The notes: generated by a model not told the origin, from the sequence alone. Shown: positions 24,481 through 37,539, numbered from the stretch's first letter. The stretch is DNA of 64,000 nucleotides from Lumnitzera littorea (GCA_024138015.1 JAMXBB010000006.1:71453752-71517751); one strand, 5' to 3'. Translations and numbers: made by a program.

Positions 24481-27074
24481 AACGTTCCCAAAGATCAACT
24501 AAACCAAAAACTTAAGTTTATATTTAGAAACGAATTAAATTTTTACAATTCAAAAGCCAATTGTCAATAAAACCCAAGCTTAAAGAACTACGAGCTCTAA
24601 AGTTACTTAAAACCCATAACCTTAAAACCATTAAGGAATTTTAACCCTAAATAATTAATTGATAATTTAGTTTGAATAATTTCATTCAACTTTAGAAAAT
24701 TTCATAATTCTACAAAAATCAAATCATAAATTACAAAACAATGTAAGATAAAAACCCTAAAACAATTTTCTATAAGGTTATACCCTTACCTTCATGTATA
24801 AGCCTTATACATAAATAAGTAGACCAACCAAACACCTTAGATGACTTATTAATTGAGAGTTGGAATCATTTATCAATTGATAACTTATCAAAATCTAGTG
24901 ATAAGACAATTTCCTTATCACCTCTTCACTTATACTATATATAGACAATTTTTCACAAGATTTCATAAGCTTAACTTTAATAAATGAGACAAGACCACTC
25001 CATGGCCTAAAAAGACTTTAAATGGCAGATCTAAAAAGGGGAGAAAGGGGGGCCATGCACTTGTCATTCACCCATCAATCACTTCTTCTTACATATCAAT
25101 ATTCACCCCTTAATGCTTACATCATCAAGAGTTGCAATTGTTGACTTTGTGTAAGCTACAAGACAATACTTTCAAGGCATTTAAACACTCACTCTCTCTC
25201 CATTTCCAACCGGCCACTCTTTCCATCATTTCTCTCACTTTCAATTTCACTTTCACTTCATCTTTCTCTCCTTTGAAACCAACATAAAAAGGAGAAACAA
25301 CCTTACCCTACAAAATCAACTTTTCTTCCATTCTTGAAACTTCACTCACGGCATTTTTTTCTTTTGTTCTTGTGTCATTTTCTTTCACCATCTAAGACCT
25401 TTTAAGACCATTAGAATCTTCCATAAACCCGATTCCAAAAGACCAAAAGATTTGGGTTCTAAAAGGTGGCAAAAAGGAGGAGGCAAAGTTAAGAGCTTAA
25501 GTGGAACCTTAGTGCACAACCACCAAACTTTGCATTAAAGACGAGTAAGTGTTTCTTGTGATGTATAGATTAGTATTTATGTTAGGAGACTTGGATTTCT
25601 TGAAGTTATGAGTAAGGTTTAAGTTGTTATAACACCAAAAATCGTTTTAAGAAACAAACCATGAAACCCTTACATGAAGTTGAAACATGAGCATGTAAAG
25701 TTGATGTTTTGTAAAGACATTTGTTTAATGCTTCGAATGGAAGATTTTAAGCTAAGAAAATCTTGAAATGAGAACTTTAATGGAGGATAAGCATGTTGTA
25801 CGTGAGGGTTCCATAGTCATTTGGATGTTGATTTTGTTTCCATTAAGTTAAACACGCTCAAATCTAGACTTAAGTTAAAGAAAAATCCATCATATGAGGT
25901 TTTATGAAGAAACCAACTTTGCATGACATGAGCTATGATATGGAGGTTTTATTAATATAAGATCTTTTATTTCTTTATGTGGAGCATGAGTTAAAGGATC
26001 ATTTGATGGAAGAAAACTTAAGTTAAGATTTGGACATAAGTAGTCTAAGTACATAATCTATCACCTAAACTTAAGGAAATGATGAAACAAGTTGAAAAAC
26101 CAAGTGAAGACCCCTTGGAACCATCGCGAACAGATCTGGAACGTGGGAAAAAGAAGCTCAAAAATATGATAAAAGTGAACGAACAAAGTGAAAAGATCAA
26201 CCAAAGCAAGTATAGTAAGCATACAAAGCCTAAAACTCAAAACCGAGCCTAAAACTCTCAAAACAAGCCTAGAACTCTAAGTTGGGCCTTTAATGAAATT
26301 CTGACCAGCACCTTAAAGTATCAAGAGAGGTTGTTTTGAAGCCCATAAGAAATTCACCTAAGGCCCCATAAGTCCACCAAAGTCACTAACTTTAGTTTGA
26401 ATAAAAAACAAGCCTATTTGACAACTTAAGCCCACTAAAGGGCCCAAGAAGTGGTTGTTAGCCTTAGGAATATAAATCAAAGTCGTAAATCTGATCTCAA
26501 GGAGTATTTTAAGCTTAGAATAAAATCTTAAGACCAAGCCCAAAGGATTCCTCAAGTTATTAAAAAGCCCATTTACCAAACAAGGCCCAAAAGCACTCCA
26601 ATACATGAGGAACGCTACTGTTCTGACCCATGGACAGACTTATATACCTCATTTTGAAAAACTAACCTCACCACGTTAAAATATACTCGAAAACGATGAA
26701 GATTGACTATAAGATCATAAAAATCGGATTTAAAACGAAAAAAGTTATACGCGATTGAACTTTAGGTAAAAACCGGGAAAAATTACGAAAACTAGTCAAG
26801 AATATAACTTAAGAAAAATTACTTAGTTTCTTAAGTTTGTTTCAATTCCTTATAAAAATTATTTCAATGACTAGGGGACACTGTGTACGGAGACGACTTG
26901 CCTCCGGATTACTTTGATTGACCCACATAGCAGAGTGAGTAAATTCCCGATGACTCTTTACTTAATTGTGCTTGTAGAATAGATGCACCTAAACTTATAT
27001 ATATAAATTTGGATGCTTATGGGATATGGGAAATGCATGTGTATGAATTTGTGGGTGTAATCATGATGAGAATC
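24480..27074 (+). repeat. LTR family L1, copy D, plus orientation, 3'-truncated
   Basis: About 2.6 kb runs collinear with the first two thirds of copy C and is inverted relative to copy E. A TATA-like tatatatag is near 24940. Similarity to copy E stops after gatgagaatc near 27074, where copia pol resumes, so the last roughly 1 kb and any primer site are missing. With copy E it forms a large inverted repeat centred near 24480. Confidence 0.6.
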
Positions 27075-28239
27075 AATCTAATTCACTTGATGAGGAAATC
27101 TCTAAGGAAGATGAAATCTTAAATCAATCTAATCTAGACTTACCAAGAGGATGGAGGTTTGTAAAATATCACTTTAAGGACTCAATCAGAAGAGAACTAT
27201 CTAATAGAGTGTAACCAAAACTTCTCTTAGAAACACGAGTAATCAAGTGTTCTTATCTCAAACTAAACCTAAAAGTGTTGGTAAGACTCTAAAAAATAAA
27301 TTATAGATACAAGCTATGCAAGAAGAGCGTAATCAATTTATTAAAAATGAAACGCATCCTCAGTTCAGATTGCAGGCTACAACTCATCTGCATGAAGCTA
27401 GAATCACTAATAATCGTTAGTTAACCATACGATAGTGAATTTGATCCCAGGCCTTGTACACACCGCCTGTTACATTATTGGAGCTAACTATGCTCGAACT
27501 TGTTACCTTAACTACAAGGATGGGGTGCCAAAGGTAAGGTTAGTTACTAAAGTGAAGTCATAACAAGGTAGCCATGTTGGAAGGTGCGACTAGATCACCT
27601 CTTTTTCAAAGAAAGTTAGTGCTTGCTCGGTATTTTTGTTTAACATTGCTTCACACCTAGACTTAATGCCTTAGCCTAGTGATAGATTGATAATTAGAAC
27701 AAAATATGTATATAAAAACAAGCTCAATGAAATTGGAATGGCAACTAAGAACAAGGTACACTTAGTTAGAAAATTTATAATCAAGAAAAAAAAATTTTTG
27801 ATTTCTATCAAACCTTTGCCTTTGTTTACTAAGCCATAAGTTATAAGAATGCTCTTGGTATTTGTTGCCTTTAAAGATTTCAAAGTTTTTCAAGTAGATA
27901 TCAAGAGTCCATTCTTGAATGGCTTCATTACGGAAGAAATTCATGTTGAGCAATTGCTAGGTTTTTAATATAATGAGTTCTCCTATGATGTGTTTAAGCT
28001 AAATAAGGTACTCTAGGGACTTAAACAAGATTCTAGAGTTTAGTATGAAAGTCTTCGTAGTTTCTTGATAAAGAATGACTTTTCTAGAAGCACACTTGTT
28101 ATAAGATTGTTTGTCGACAATCACAATTCAAATATGTTGATTGTTCAAATTTATGTAAATGATATTGTGTTTGGATCTATTAGCATAAGCTTAGTTGATA
28201 ATTTATAAAGTATATTAAAAAGGAATTTGAAATGAGCAT
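27075..28239 (+). pseudogene. Ty1/copia pol remnant: linker and reverse transcriptase N-terminal half
   Basis: The stretch 27075-27349 reads as the integrase-RT linker: NQSNLDLPRGWRF, then near 27310 QAMQEERNQFIKNE, which in copia elements directly precedes the RT. After a plastid insertion (27350-27658) the RT resumes with TKYVYKNKLNEIGMATKNK. Next come pieces of the palm: QVDIKS-like and FLNGFITEE near 27890-27940, YDVFKLNKVL and GLKQ near 27985-28030, and VQIYVNDIVFGS near 28150-28190, where copia has the catalytic YVDDI (first Asp changed to Asn). Frameshifts and stops are present. The frame is interrupted after FEMSI by the insertion at 28240 and continues at 42730. Confidence 0.75.
27350..27658 (+). 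pseudogene. Nuclear plastid DNA insertion: 3' end of chloroplast 16S rRNA plus spacer
   Basis: The sequence carries the 3' terminal region of plastid 16S rRNA. It has ccttgtacacaccgcc, the plastid-type acattattggagctaactatg stretch, gtcataacaaggtagcc, and the anti-Shine-Dalgarno end gatcacctc. It then runs into the start of the 16S-23S spacer (gcttgctcggtattt, tgcttcacacc). Many C-to-T and G-to-A changes relative to the plastid consensus show it is old and not functional. The mitochondrial 18S sequence differs in this region, so a plastid source is favoured. It lies precisely between the copia residues IKNE and a short LMPxPSDRLI stretch before the RT, so it was inserted into, or captured during repair of, the copia element. 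Confidence 0.85.
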
Positions 28240-28803
28240 TATAGACACTTAATTTTTGCCTCTCTATAGTTTTTTTCTTTCTTAAATTTCTTCTAGAACA
28301 ACAAAAAGGGTCCTAATTCAAAAATACAAAAAAAAAAATAGAAAATTCAGAAGAAAAAAAATTTTGAAAAATGAATAAAAAATAAAATACAAAAAAAATT
28401 AGGAAAAATAAAATTTTTAGGATAATAAAAGTCCTAGGGCATTTTTAGCATTGTTAGGTCACATCCAATGATTTATTTCATTTTTTGAGTCAAAGAACGC
28501 ACATGTAATTTAGCGACTTTATGCTGTATTTAGGAAGAACCTTCTTTAGACTCAAAATATAGCACTTTTTAATTTTTTTTGAAGAGCTAATCAATAGAAT
28601 CTAATAAAAATTTGGTTTAAAATAATTTGATAAAAAAAATGAGAGAGACAAAATATTAAGAAAAAAAAGAAATAATAAGTCTACATTGAGCTAGGTTCAC
28701 TTTGCAATTAAATTGCAAAAGACCCAGTCTATACAAAAAGATAACCTAGGTTTAACCCAAGCAAGCGCAATGTACACCTTGCTTCTTTTTCAATTAAGCA
28801 CAT

Positions 28804-30189
28804 TGACAGGGCGTATATCGCTCTATTAGGTAAGTATACTTAGTCAAGTTATAGTATAGAATAAAATGAAATTTGAGTCCAAGTATCGATCCTACGATAA
28901 ACCAATTGTATGAGTATATCTAACTATTTTTAACAATTGTACCCTTTTTAAATTATTCAATTACCTAACTTATAACCATAGAAGACTTACTAAAATATTC
29001 TAAAGATAAAACACAAAGATTGCAATAAGATATTAAGAAAAAGATAAAGAAGCTAAATAATGACAATTAGCTAATAACGGAATAACAAGATAATTAAACA
29101 ACTAAGGAACTAATTAAAAATTAACATAAATTAAATACCAAAATAATTAAAAACTAAGAACTAGATAAAAATTAACATCAATTAATTAAAAAAATAAAAA
29201 GACATTTTCCCTAGTAAATTGTAATTGTTGTTTACTATCTAGTTCTAGGAGATCATTCATCTTAATTACCATTATGGATTATGGAGATTCCTAACCCTAT
29301 TTTGGTGGAAATCGAGCTCTAAATTAACTAAACCCACATTTCCAACTAATCCTTAATCCTGGAACCATTTCTACTCAAATCACTTATGAATAGAGTGCTC
29401 TAAGATCATGGAGCTCTTGGATCCTGTTATAAGGTCACCCTAATCCAAAAAGATTAAACACCTAATCTCTTGGCATACGTAATCTCTTCTAATTACACTT
29501 GCCTGTTTACTATAGGCCTCACAACAATAAAACAAATGTAACTAGATTGCAGAACATAAAATCATAGGTTAAATTTCATAAATAAAGATCACTCTTTTGA
29601 ATGTAGGGTTCAATAACAATTTATTAAGTTATTGGAAGAAAGACATAAAAACTAAAAAGAAAAGAAGAATAATTATGGAAAAGCCCCCTTATAATTCTAA
29701 AACCTAACAACTACTCAAGGGTCCCTCTCTTTAAAACCCTAGGCTTAATAATCTATTTAGAAGAACTAGTCTTAAGATTATAATGAGAACCTAACAAAAA
29801 TAGAAGATTAGAAATCACAATTTCTTCATGCCTAGAGTATACAGCGGTGATGGTTGACCATAGTCATGGTTATTGCATGAAACATCAAAATTCAAAAGAA
29901 ATTCTTAACAAAAGGTTTATCGATAAGGACCATAGTGTGGTCTCCAACTATGGATGTTCTTAGACTTTTGTTCTTACTCGAAATTCCTCCACTTCACTTT
30001 GTTATTGGTATTTTACTCCAATATGCTCAAAATTGCCTAAGAATCCTAAAAATCTTCATAAAGTAATCCTGGAGTCCTTGAAAACAATAAATAACCAAAT
30101 TAAGCTTAAAATATCATAAAATTGACAAGAATAAACTCAAAATTATTGCAAAATTGCCATAGAAAATATATGCTACTTTTGCATTATCA
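28804..30189 (-). repeat. 3' LTR of the Athila-like element
   Basis: On the minus strand it begins TGATAATGCAAAAGT and ends CCCTGTCA, 1386 bp. It is collinear with 39336-40730 with many substitutions, for example the matching stretches at 28905-29010 and 39430-39540. The divergence indicates an old insertion. Confidence 0.8.
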
Positions 30190-30204
30190 AATACCCCTAT
30201 ACTT
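30190..30204 (-). promoter_or_regulatory. Polypurine tract of the Athila-like element
   Basis: The minus strand reads AGTATAGGGGTATT immediately before the 3' LTR, preceded by gaggacaagcaaaagctta, a common upstream sequence in plant gypsy elements. A second tract-like stretch (gaggacaatgtacaactta, then gtaggagaagg) occurs on the minus strand near 31240-31280. Confidence 0.5.
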
Positions 30205-31679
30205 AAGCTTTTGCTTGTCCTCAAATAAAATAAAGAAAATTTCCAAAGGAAAAGACAATTAATTGTAATTTTAGGAAAGTATACCCTTAAGATCATAACT
30301 ACTTAGCGAAAATTTCTTTCAAAATCACCGTTGTTCCTCAACTTCACAATTTATTGAGAAAACTTAGATAATAGCATATTAATCAATCTAAATTATTTAA
30401 AGTTAATCACAACACTTGAGTAAAAAATAAACTAGAGATCACAACAAATGTAAACTAATAAAAAAAAAGTCATAAGGATTTATTTTGCTTTAACTCAAGA
30501 GGAGCGAAATCTTTCCTAATTATTTTTAACTTCTAAAACCTAGATCAGATGCATGTTATATTAATCCATCCTCTAATTGTTCCTCTACTTTTTTCAGTTT
30601 TTGTTTGGATGTGTATCAATTCAATTTAATTTCCTTTTATTAAAGCTTGATTAGCATTAGGAAAGCTCCTTACTCTTTTGAGAGACCGAGGCTAATTATT
30701 ATTAATTTGGCTCTTTTAATTTCTTAGTGGTTGTCAATAAGAAAGTAGCTTACTCTTCAAATAATCTAAGGCTGATCCTTAACAACTTTAATTAACTTTC
30801 TAATTTTTTTTTATTAGCAACGAGAAAGAGTCTTTCTCTTTTGAGAGATCAAGGTCAATTCGTACCAATCCTCAACAATTTGTTTTGTCAATTTAATTCA
30901 ACTATTCAATTTACACCTCTAACTACTTTGATTTTTCAAATAACAAATCTCACAAGTTCATCCAATCTAAAAAAATTGTAAAAGAAGGATAAATAACTAT
31001 CCTCTAAAATCAAGCTCAAAAACCAAAATGACTAGACCTTAACCCATTCATATCCTTTGAATTTGAAAGATTTAACTACTCAAATTTAGTAAAGTGTTCT
31101 AAATTCATAAAGGATGTAGGTAGATTTGAAAAAAAAAAAAAAATTACACTTGCTTAGGTATATAAGGGGTTATAAATTTCTAAAATTTGACAAAATTTTA
31201 ACAAACAAGAGTTTAAGTGTATATGCAATAACATATATATTCTATCCTTCTCCTACACTTAAGTTGTACATTGTCCTCAATATATATGATCATTCAAATC
31301 AAACATCTTAGTGGGAGATAAAAAACAATAGCAACATTGATAAAAGAAAAGAAACTAAGACCTCCTCAATTTTATTGTGAAATTCCTTTCAAAAAGAGTG
31401 AAGTCCAAGTTCTATGGAACCATTACGTGCTTGGTTGTCATTTCATATCAAAATGAACTAACTAAAGTCAAAGAAGAGAAAAAGTTATCTATGAAAAAAT
31501 GAAATAAAACTATTGCTAATTTAAGTTCTCAAAAGTTAATATCCTACAGACATCAAAACATGAAAAGACAAAATAGTAATTAGAAAGGCAAATAGAAAGT
31601 TAGTTAGTGGTATGGTCATCTAAACATCAAATGACATAAACCAAGTCTTTGAAAGAAAATCAAAATAAAGAGGCGATCA

Positions 31680-32814
31680 CTCCTTATCCTTTTCATCTTC
31701 CTCCTCCTCTTCTTCCATAATCTTCTTTTCAATGGCCTCTTCTACTGAATCTAGCTTAGGCATTAGTGATGGAGGTGATGGTTAAATCTGTAGGTGAGTC
31801 ATGATCACCTCTTACTAGATCAGGGCCCAATCCACCTTATGCTATGATGTCTTTTATCTCTTGAAAAGCCTCCTCATGAACTTCTTAAAAGTTTCAACCA
31901 CTAAGGAAGACTTGGCTTGTGGCTTGGAGGGTGATAAAGTGGCAACCTCACCAGGTGGTTCACGCGATAGCTTAAGTGGTGGTGGTAGGTGTATGGATTT
32001 AATAATATCATAGGTAAGGGGAGTAAGATCCTTCATCTTTCTTATGCTCGCCTCATTGCGTAAGTTAGGATAGTTTCTCATTAAATAAGTAATGAAGTGG
32101 CTTGTGAAAATATAGTTAGATCGCCTATCAATGGCTTGGGTTCTCATAAACTAAGCCATCTTGATTGCCAAATTGAGAGGGTGATGGTTAGCAATACTAT
32201 GCAAATATAAAATGTCCCTTTTATTAACAACCCTCTAACTATTGCTACTACCCATAAAATTTTTAGCTAATACATAATGTATAAGCCTAAGAGCAAGGTC
32301 AAGCAAAATAGGTGCTTTAGACTTCCCAAAATTATAAAGACCTCCCTCATAACTAGTCAATCTATTCCACATAGCTGAATTTCGACATACCTTGAGGTCA
32401 CTCATGTAGTAGATCCATATATTCTTGTTTCATAATATAGTCAGTAGAATAAAGCCTAATATGCACACTAAAATCATCAATAGGCATCTTAGCTTCTTTA
32501 TTACAACACCTAAACTAGACTGTGTTTTGCCTACCCTGGATAAGGTTATCGAAACCTAATCTAAATCTATATACCGACTCGTTGATTGTGAAGAGTTGAT
32601 CCTATCCACCAAAACCAATCAATTAGCAAATTTTGACCTCGTATCTAGCTTAAGCCAAAGTGTTCTGATCAATGTAAGTGAAATTATCAAACTTCTTTTT
32701 AGAAAGGTATTCAAACCTTTCCCTTTGCCAATTATGCTCGAGGGTAAGCTAAGGAGGTTGTAAAATATCGTCAAAGTTTTTGCGAGCTGCATGCTTAACT
32801 CTCGGTATTTTCAT
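31680..32814 (-). pseudogene. ATHILA ORF-1-like pseudogene
   Basis: The minus strand from an ATG at 32814 reads MKIPRVKHAARKNF, LEHNWQRERFEYLSKKKF, YIDQNTLA, then LIGFGG and a CCNKEAKMPIDDFSVHI stretch. It continues with KAPILLDLALRLIHYVLAKNFMG, VVNKRDILYLHSI, and a final open segment (32147-31854) with ESIFT-like NYIFTSHFITYLMRNYPNLR. This order (LRYIHYVLA, then NKRDLLYLYSIVNHHPLN, then IFTGPFI) is the pattern of the ATHILA ORF-1 family, an uncharacterised protein carried by Athila gypsy elements. Six or more stops and frame changes make it non-functional. Its place between Gag and 3' LTR is where an additional ORF is expected once pol is lost. The family match is from memory of the pattern, not a search. 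Confidence 0.55.
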
Positions 32815-33202
32815 GAAATCAAAAACAAGATAGGAGTTTAAATGTGATAATGACAATAATTCATGCAAAAATTCATTCACTAATTAATCCATGGCAATCA
32901 CATTTATTCATTACTAGTTAAGGTACTAAGCAATTAAGATGGTGATCAAATTAACAAGTTCACAAAATACAATGCCTAAATTACTAGGATCATAGATTAG
33001 TACTTTTATAGGATAGTTTCATAAATGACCTATGAAATTTTGTCGTTCCTAATCTTTTCAAATTTAGCATTGAATATATAAATTTCTAAAATTGTAGTTC
33101 AATAAGTGAATTGATTAACTTTAGTATATTGAAATATTATGTTCTTTAAAAAGAAACTTGATAAAATTATAAGTGAATAATTTTGTGGATCAAGATTCAA
33201 CC

Positions 33203-33476
33203 TATGATTTTATCACCTAAATCATATGAACACTAATATTTAATACAATTTTTATGGATTAGAAACTTGATTCAATTGCCTAATTCATGTGAAAATTAAT
33301 TCTTTAAGGCGCACAAGCATCAAGCACAAGTTCCCTTTTTATGATTTTATCACCTAAATCATATGAACACTAATATTTAATACAATTTTTATGGATTAGA
33401 AACTTGATTCAATTGCTTAATTCATGTGAAAATTAATTCTTTAAGGCACACAAGCATTAAGCACAATTTCCCTTTT
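33203..33476. repeat. Tandem duplication of a 137-bp unit
   Basis: The unit beginning tatgattttatcacc at 33203 repeats from 33340 with only a few substitutions (for example gcgcac against gcacac, cctaattc against cttaattc). The near-identity shows it is younger than the element's LTR divergence. It lies in the non-coding part of the Athila-like interior between Gag and ORF-1. Confidence 0.85.
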
Positions 33477-33509
33477 TCAACATGAATCACGGTTAAACAA
33501 TTACAAACA

Positions 33510-33570
33510 ATTCACTTTCTCTCTCTTTCTTTCACTTTCTCTCTCTTTCTTTCTCTTTCTATAACTTTCT
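33510..33570. repeat. CT-rich microsatellite
   Basis: Imperfect ctctctctttctttc units run over about 60 bases beside the 137-bp duplication. Reverse-strand reading gives a GA-rich track with no coding meaning seen. Confidence 0.7.
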
Positions 33571-34734
33571 ATAGCTTTCCATCACTTCCCTTCATTGAAT
33601 CTTTATAATCACACACATCTTTATTAAGGATTCTAGTATGTAATCAACAATCAACACATTATATTGCATTACATACATTAGATTATCCCTAGCACCAAAT
33701 ATCTAAATACATGCACATCAAAATATCCAAGTTGAAAACCTAGATAAAAAATTAGATTTTTATGAAATCTAACAAGAAATCAAGGAAAATAATGAAATTA
33801 ATTAATGTACGTACCTAGTGATTATTGGTTTTGTACTCGAATTTAAAGGAATCAATGAGTGGTAGTGGTGATCATAGAGAGAAAATAGAGAAAAATGTAT
33901 TTATGAGTGAAATAGAACGAAGATGAAATACCTATGATTTTCAAACCAATAGTAACCACAGGTAAGGAACACGATCATAGAGTGGCCATACTCTTTCTCT
34001 TGTGCTAAAAAGAACATTGCGTATATAGCCAAGGATCACAGTTGTGGTCCTAGCCATGTTCATCTCACCATGAATTTTCTTTTTTTCAACTTTTCTCTTG
34101 AATAAAATTATGAGAGGATTATGGTCCAAGTTTATGAGCATAGACTTTGGCAATGATCTTTTCTAAGGTTGAAAATTTATGTTAAACTCTAATTTCTCGA
34201 CTCGGTTCCTAAAATTACTGAAAGAACTAAAAGTTAGTACTATTTCAAGCATAAAATTTCAATCAAAAAACAACCAAATTGGATGACAAAAATCACTAAG
34301 TAAGTTGCTTGGTAACATAAATTACATAAAATTTGTGCAAAGCAAAATAACGACTAACTCAAAAACTTAAATTAACTTATTGAATAGAAAATAGCATAAA
34401 GTAAAATACGGAAAATAAAAGTTCATTAAACTTGGGTTATCTCCTAAGGAACACTTTTATTTTATGTTGTTAACTTGATGGTTGACAACTTATTCCTTAG
34501 TTTGCTTTTGAACCCATTGGTTTGGGATTCAGTTCAGTGTTTCTAAGCAAGCTTTCCTATGGCCTCTTGGTAATTAATCTCGCTAACTAACCAAGTTGAT
34601 TCTCCAAATTCCTCAATGATGCATCTATTTTCCTTAGTGTAGCTTTGTTAACGTGGAATCTCGCATTCGAATTCTAAATGAATAAATTTTGTAACTCCTC
34701 AACATTAAGAGACCTATTTTATTGATTACAATTC

Positions 34735-34786
34735 TACTGCTGCTGCTGTTGCTACTGCTGCTGCTGTTGCTACTACTGCTGCTACT
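34735..34786. repeat. Imperfect CTG/TTG trinucleotide array
   Basis: About 50 bases of ctg, ttg and cta units. In the minus-strand Gag frame they read as CAG and CAA glutamine codons interspersed with TAG stops. Poly-glutamine after the NPNFS-type motif is usual in this Gag group, so the stops look like C-to-T decay of CAG codons. Confidence 0.7.
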
Positions 34787-35599
34787 AACTTCACTAAGAG
34801 AAATTGGGATGATTTCTCCAACCTAGGTTACAAGTATCACTAAAAGGATTGTTAGTAGAATGGTTAGCAATGAAATTAACATCTTCAGTTTCTAATAATA
34901 CCTTATCTTGCACTAAATTAATAGGTTTCATCAAACCATCAATCTTTTTAGTTAAATTTTCAACCTGAGCAATTAATGCCATCATAAAGTCAACCTCATA
35001 TTTTCCAAACGTTTTTACTTTGGCTCTTATATTATCCCATTGCAAATTGTTCATTGCTACTATAATACCCCAGGATTTTGAGCTATTTCAATAATCCTAG
35101 AATTCAAGCTACTAAATTTAAGGCATCAAACAAGTTATTAGTTTTATTTCAAACTTCATAGTAAAGTTTAAAAAGTTAGACGAAATAATTTAAATAAAAT
35201 CAATTTCTCAAAATAAATTATATAAAAATATTAATTTGAGAAAAACGTTAATTTATCGATAAAATTAATAATTGTAGAATTTAAGCTTTTAGAGATAGCG
35301 AGATATTAGAGAAAAGTTAATTAACTTTTAAAAATAATAAATGAAGTTGAATTAGATATAATATACATGTATTACATGTAATATATATTATATGTATTAA
35401 ATATATAAATATAATAATAAATTATCAAAATTAGGTAAAAAAATTGCATGGATGAGTCACCAAATGATGTGTTAAGCTAGAATAAATTGCAAATAATGAG
35501 TCAACACTTGGTTAATGAGGAAATCACACATGGCACTTAGGAAAAAGTGAAAAATGACATATGTAATTTTACTTTTTCATGCAAAAAAATCCAAAAGCC

Positions 35600-35609
35600 T
35601 ATAAATAGG
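35600..35609 (+). promoter_or_regulatory. LTR TATA box
   Basis: TATAAATAGG lies 540 bases into the solo LTR, at the equivalent place to the minus-strand TATA box of the related LTR at 12118-12127. This is the likely core promoter; no downstream element remains for it to transcribe. Confidence 0.55.
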
Positions 35610-37539
35610 ACCTCAAACCTCATTTGCAATATTTTACAAACCTAAATGCATAAGAACATAATTTTATAAAATCTAAAAAAATTAGAAAAAATAAAATAAA
35701 ATAAAAAATAAAACAAAGTATATAAGGTCGGAATGGGTCTTGGGCGGTTCGTATACTAAACCAGCACCTGAGTTGGAGTGACTTGAAGGACCAACAGAGG
35801 ATGGCCGAAGAAGACTTCCCAATAAGGTGTGGTAACCAGGTAGTAGTCGGAGGCAATCAGTTCAGGTGAATCAAAATTCTGCCCATAATTTGTTTAATTT
35901 GCTAAAAATATCAAATGTTATCCATTAATAATGAAATTTGGTTTTCTGAGATTATTTTAAGTGTAGAATAATTTAGTAATTTTATTTTAATTAAATAATT
36001 ATTGGAAATATGGGTTCCTTAAGAAAATGACCTGTTTGGGCGAAAATTAATCTAATTTTTATAAATATTAGATGATGTTGTTGTAAGCTTAATTTTTGTA
36101 TATAATACACCTAATACATATATATATATATATTTAATTTTCGTAATAATAATTTTTGAAATTAAGCATTTTTACTGTTTTTTATAATTATTTTGAATAA
36201 AACTGTCAATTTTACCGAATTATTAAAATAATTAGTTTTTGATGAAATTAATGAATGAGCCCTATATGTTTAGACTTCTGGATGTTTATTTGGAATATTT
36301 AATTTTTATCTCACTTGTAAATTTATTTATTTTCCTTAATTTTCCACAATTTCGAGCTAAAATCACTATTTTTGTAAAAATATATAATAGCTAGTTTAGT
36401 ATATTTCATGATTAATAATTAAACTACATATTTTTTTCAGTCCATAAGATTTTTCGTGAAATTAATCAGGCTCATATACTATTTATTACATATTTTCCTA
36501 GTATAAGCTTATATATTGACTTAATATATAATATAGTAATTAGTACTAGTTAAATACTTGTCAAATGCACATAAAATAAACACTTTGGGATATATTAAGG
36601 GTTATTGGATAAGTTTGGAAAGTGTGATATTTTAGGAATTTAGTTTAGTACTAAAGCTTACTTAGGTCAATTTTAAAGTTAAGGTAACGTACAGTCGAAT
36701 CGTAATACAAAAGGGTATTTTTGGGTTTTTAAAAATATTGATCAATCTTTTTTCTTAATATTTATTAATAGTACTCAAAATAACGATCGTGACGATATAA
36801 AGTTTACTAAAATCGGATGAGAAATGAGTGAAATATGATCAAATGAAGTTTAAAAACATGGAAATGAAAGCTTATAATAGTTCAGGTTCAACCTATACTT
36901 GATTTAAAGATTGTGTCATATTTTCATAGGTATGATAAGTAAAGAAGGACCATGTCATGAATTTAGGATTTTGCACTATTACCAAGCCTAGGTAAGTAGA
37001 TCTAACTTATGCTTGGAGTAAATATATTATTACTCATAACACTATGTGTTGTTTGATGCTATGTTGATTGAATATGGGTGTATTTTGGGTGAATTGATAC
37101 TATAATGGATATTGATGTGGTGATTTTGAATAACAGTAACTGTGTCTTGGTTAAACTGTTATGCTACTATGTTAGGTGGTAATTTGTGCTTACGAATAAT
37201 TGTACTAACTAGGAAAGTTGAGTGGTTACTAATTCAATCTTCTAGGTGTTTACTTAAGTGAACCCTAAGTAGGATACTAGAATTCTACTGGGGAGAGTTC
37301 AAAAACTGGAACCAAATCAATAGGTTAAATAAAATTGGGAGATTAATTGTGTTAATTGATATTCTTAAGTTGCTAATAAATTTCATGGCATGGCATGGCA
37401 TGGCACAAAAAGGAACTTATGGGTCAGAAATTTCAAAATGAGGCTTCTAAATGATCATGGAAAAAGCATGACTTTATGAACTTAGTTTTTAGAAGCATAT
37501 AGATTGCATTGCCCCGAACATTATGACTATTTTGATAGT

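Noticed and set aside
27400..27660. Functional small-subunit rRNA gene
   Set aside because: Only the last roughly 260 bases of a plastid 16S rRNA plus spacer are present, with many substitutions at invariant positions.
28804..30189. Short CRISPR-like or satellite array suggested by repeated similar blocks at 28.8-30.2 and 39.3-40.7 kb
   Set aside because: The two blocks are a pair of LTRs with terminal TG...CA, primer site, polypurine tract and perfect target duplications.
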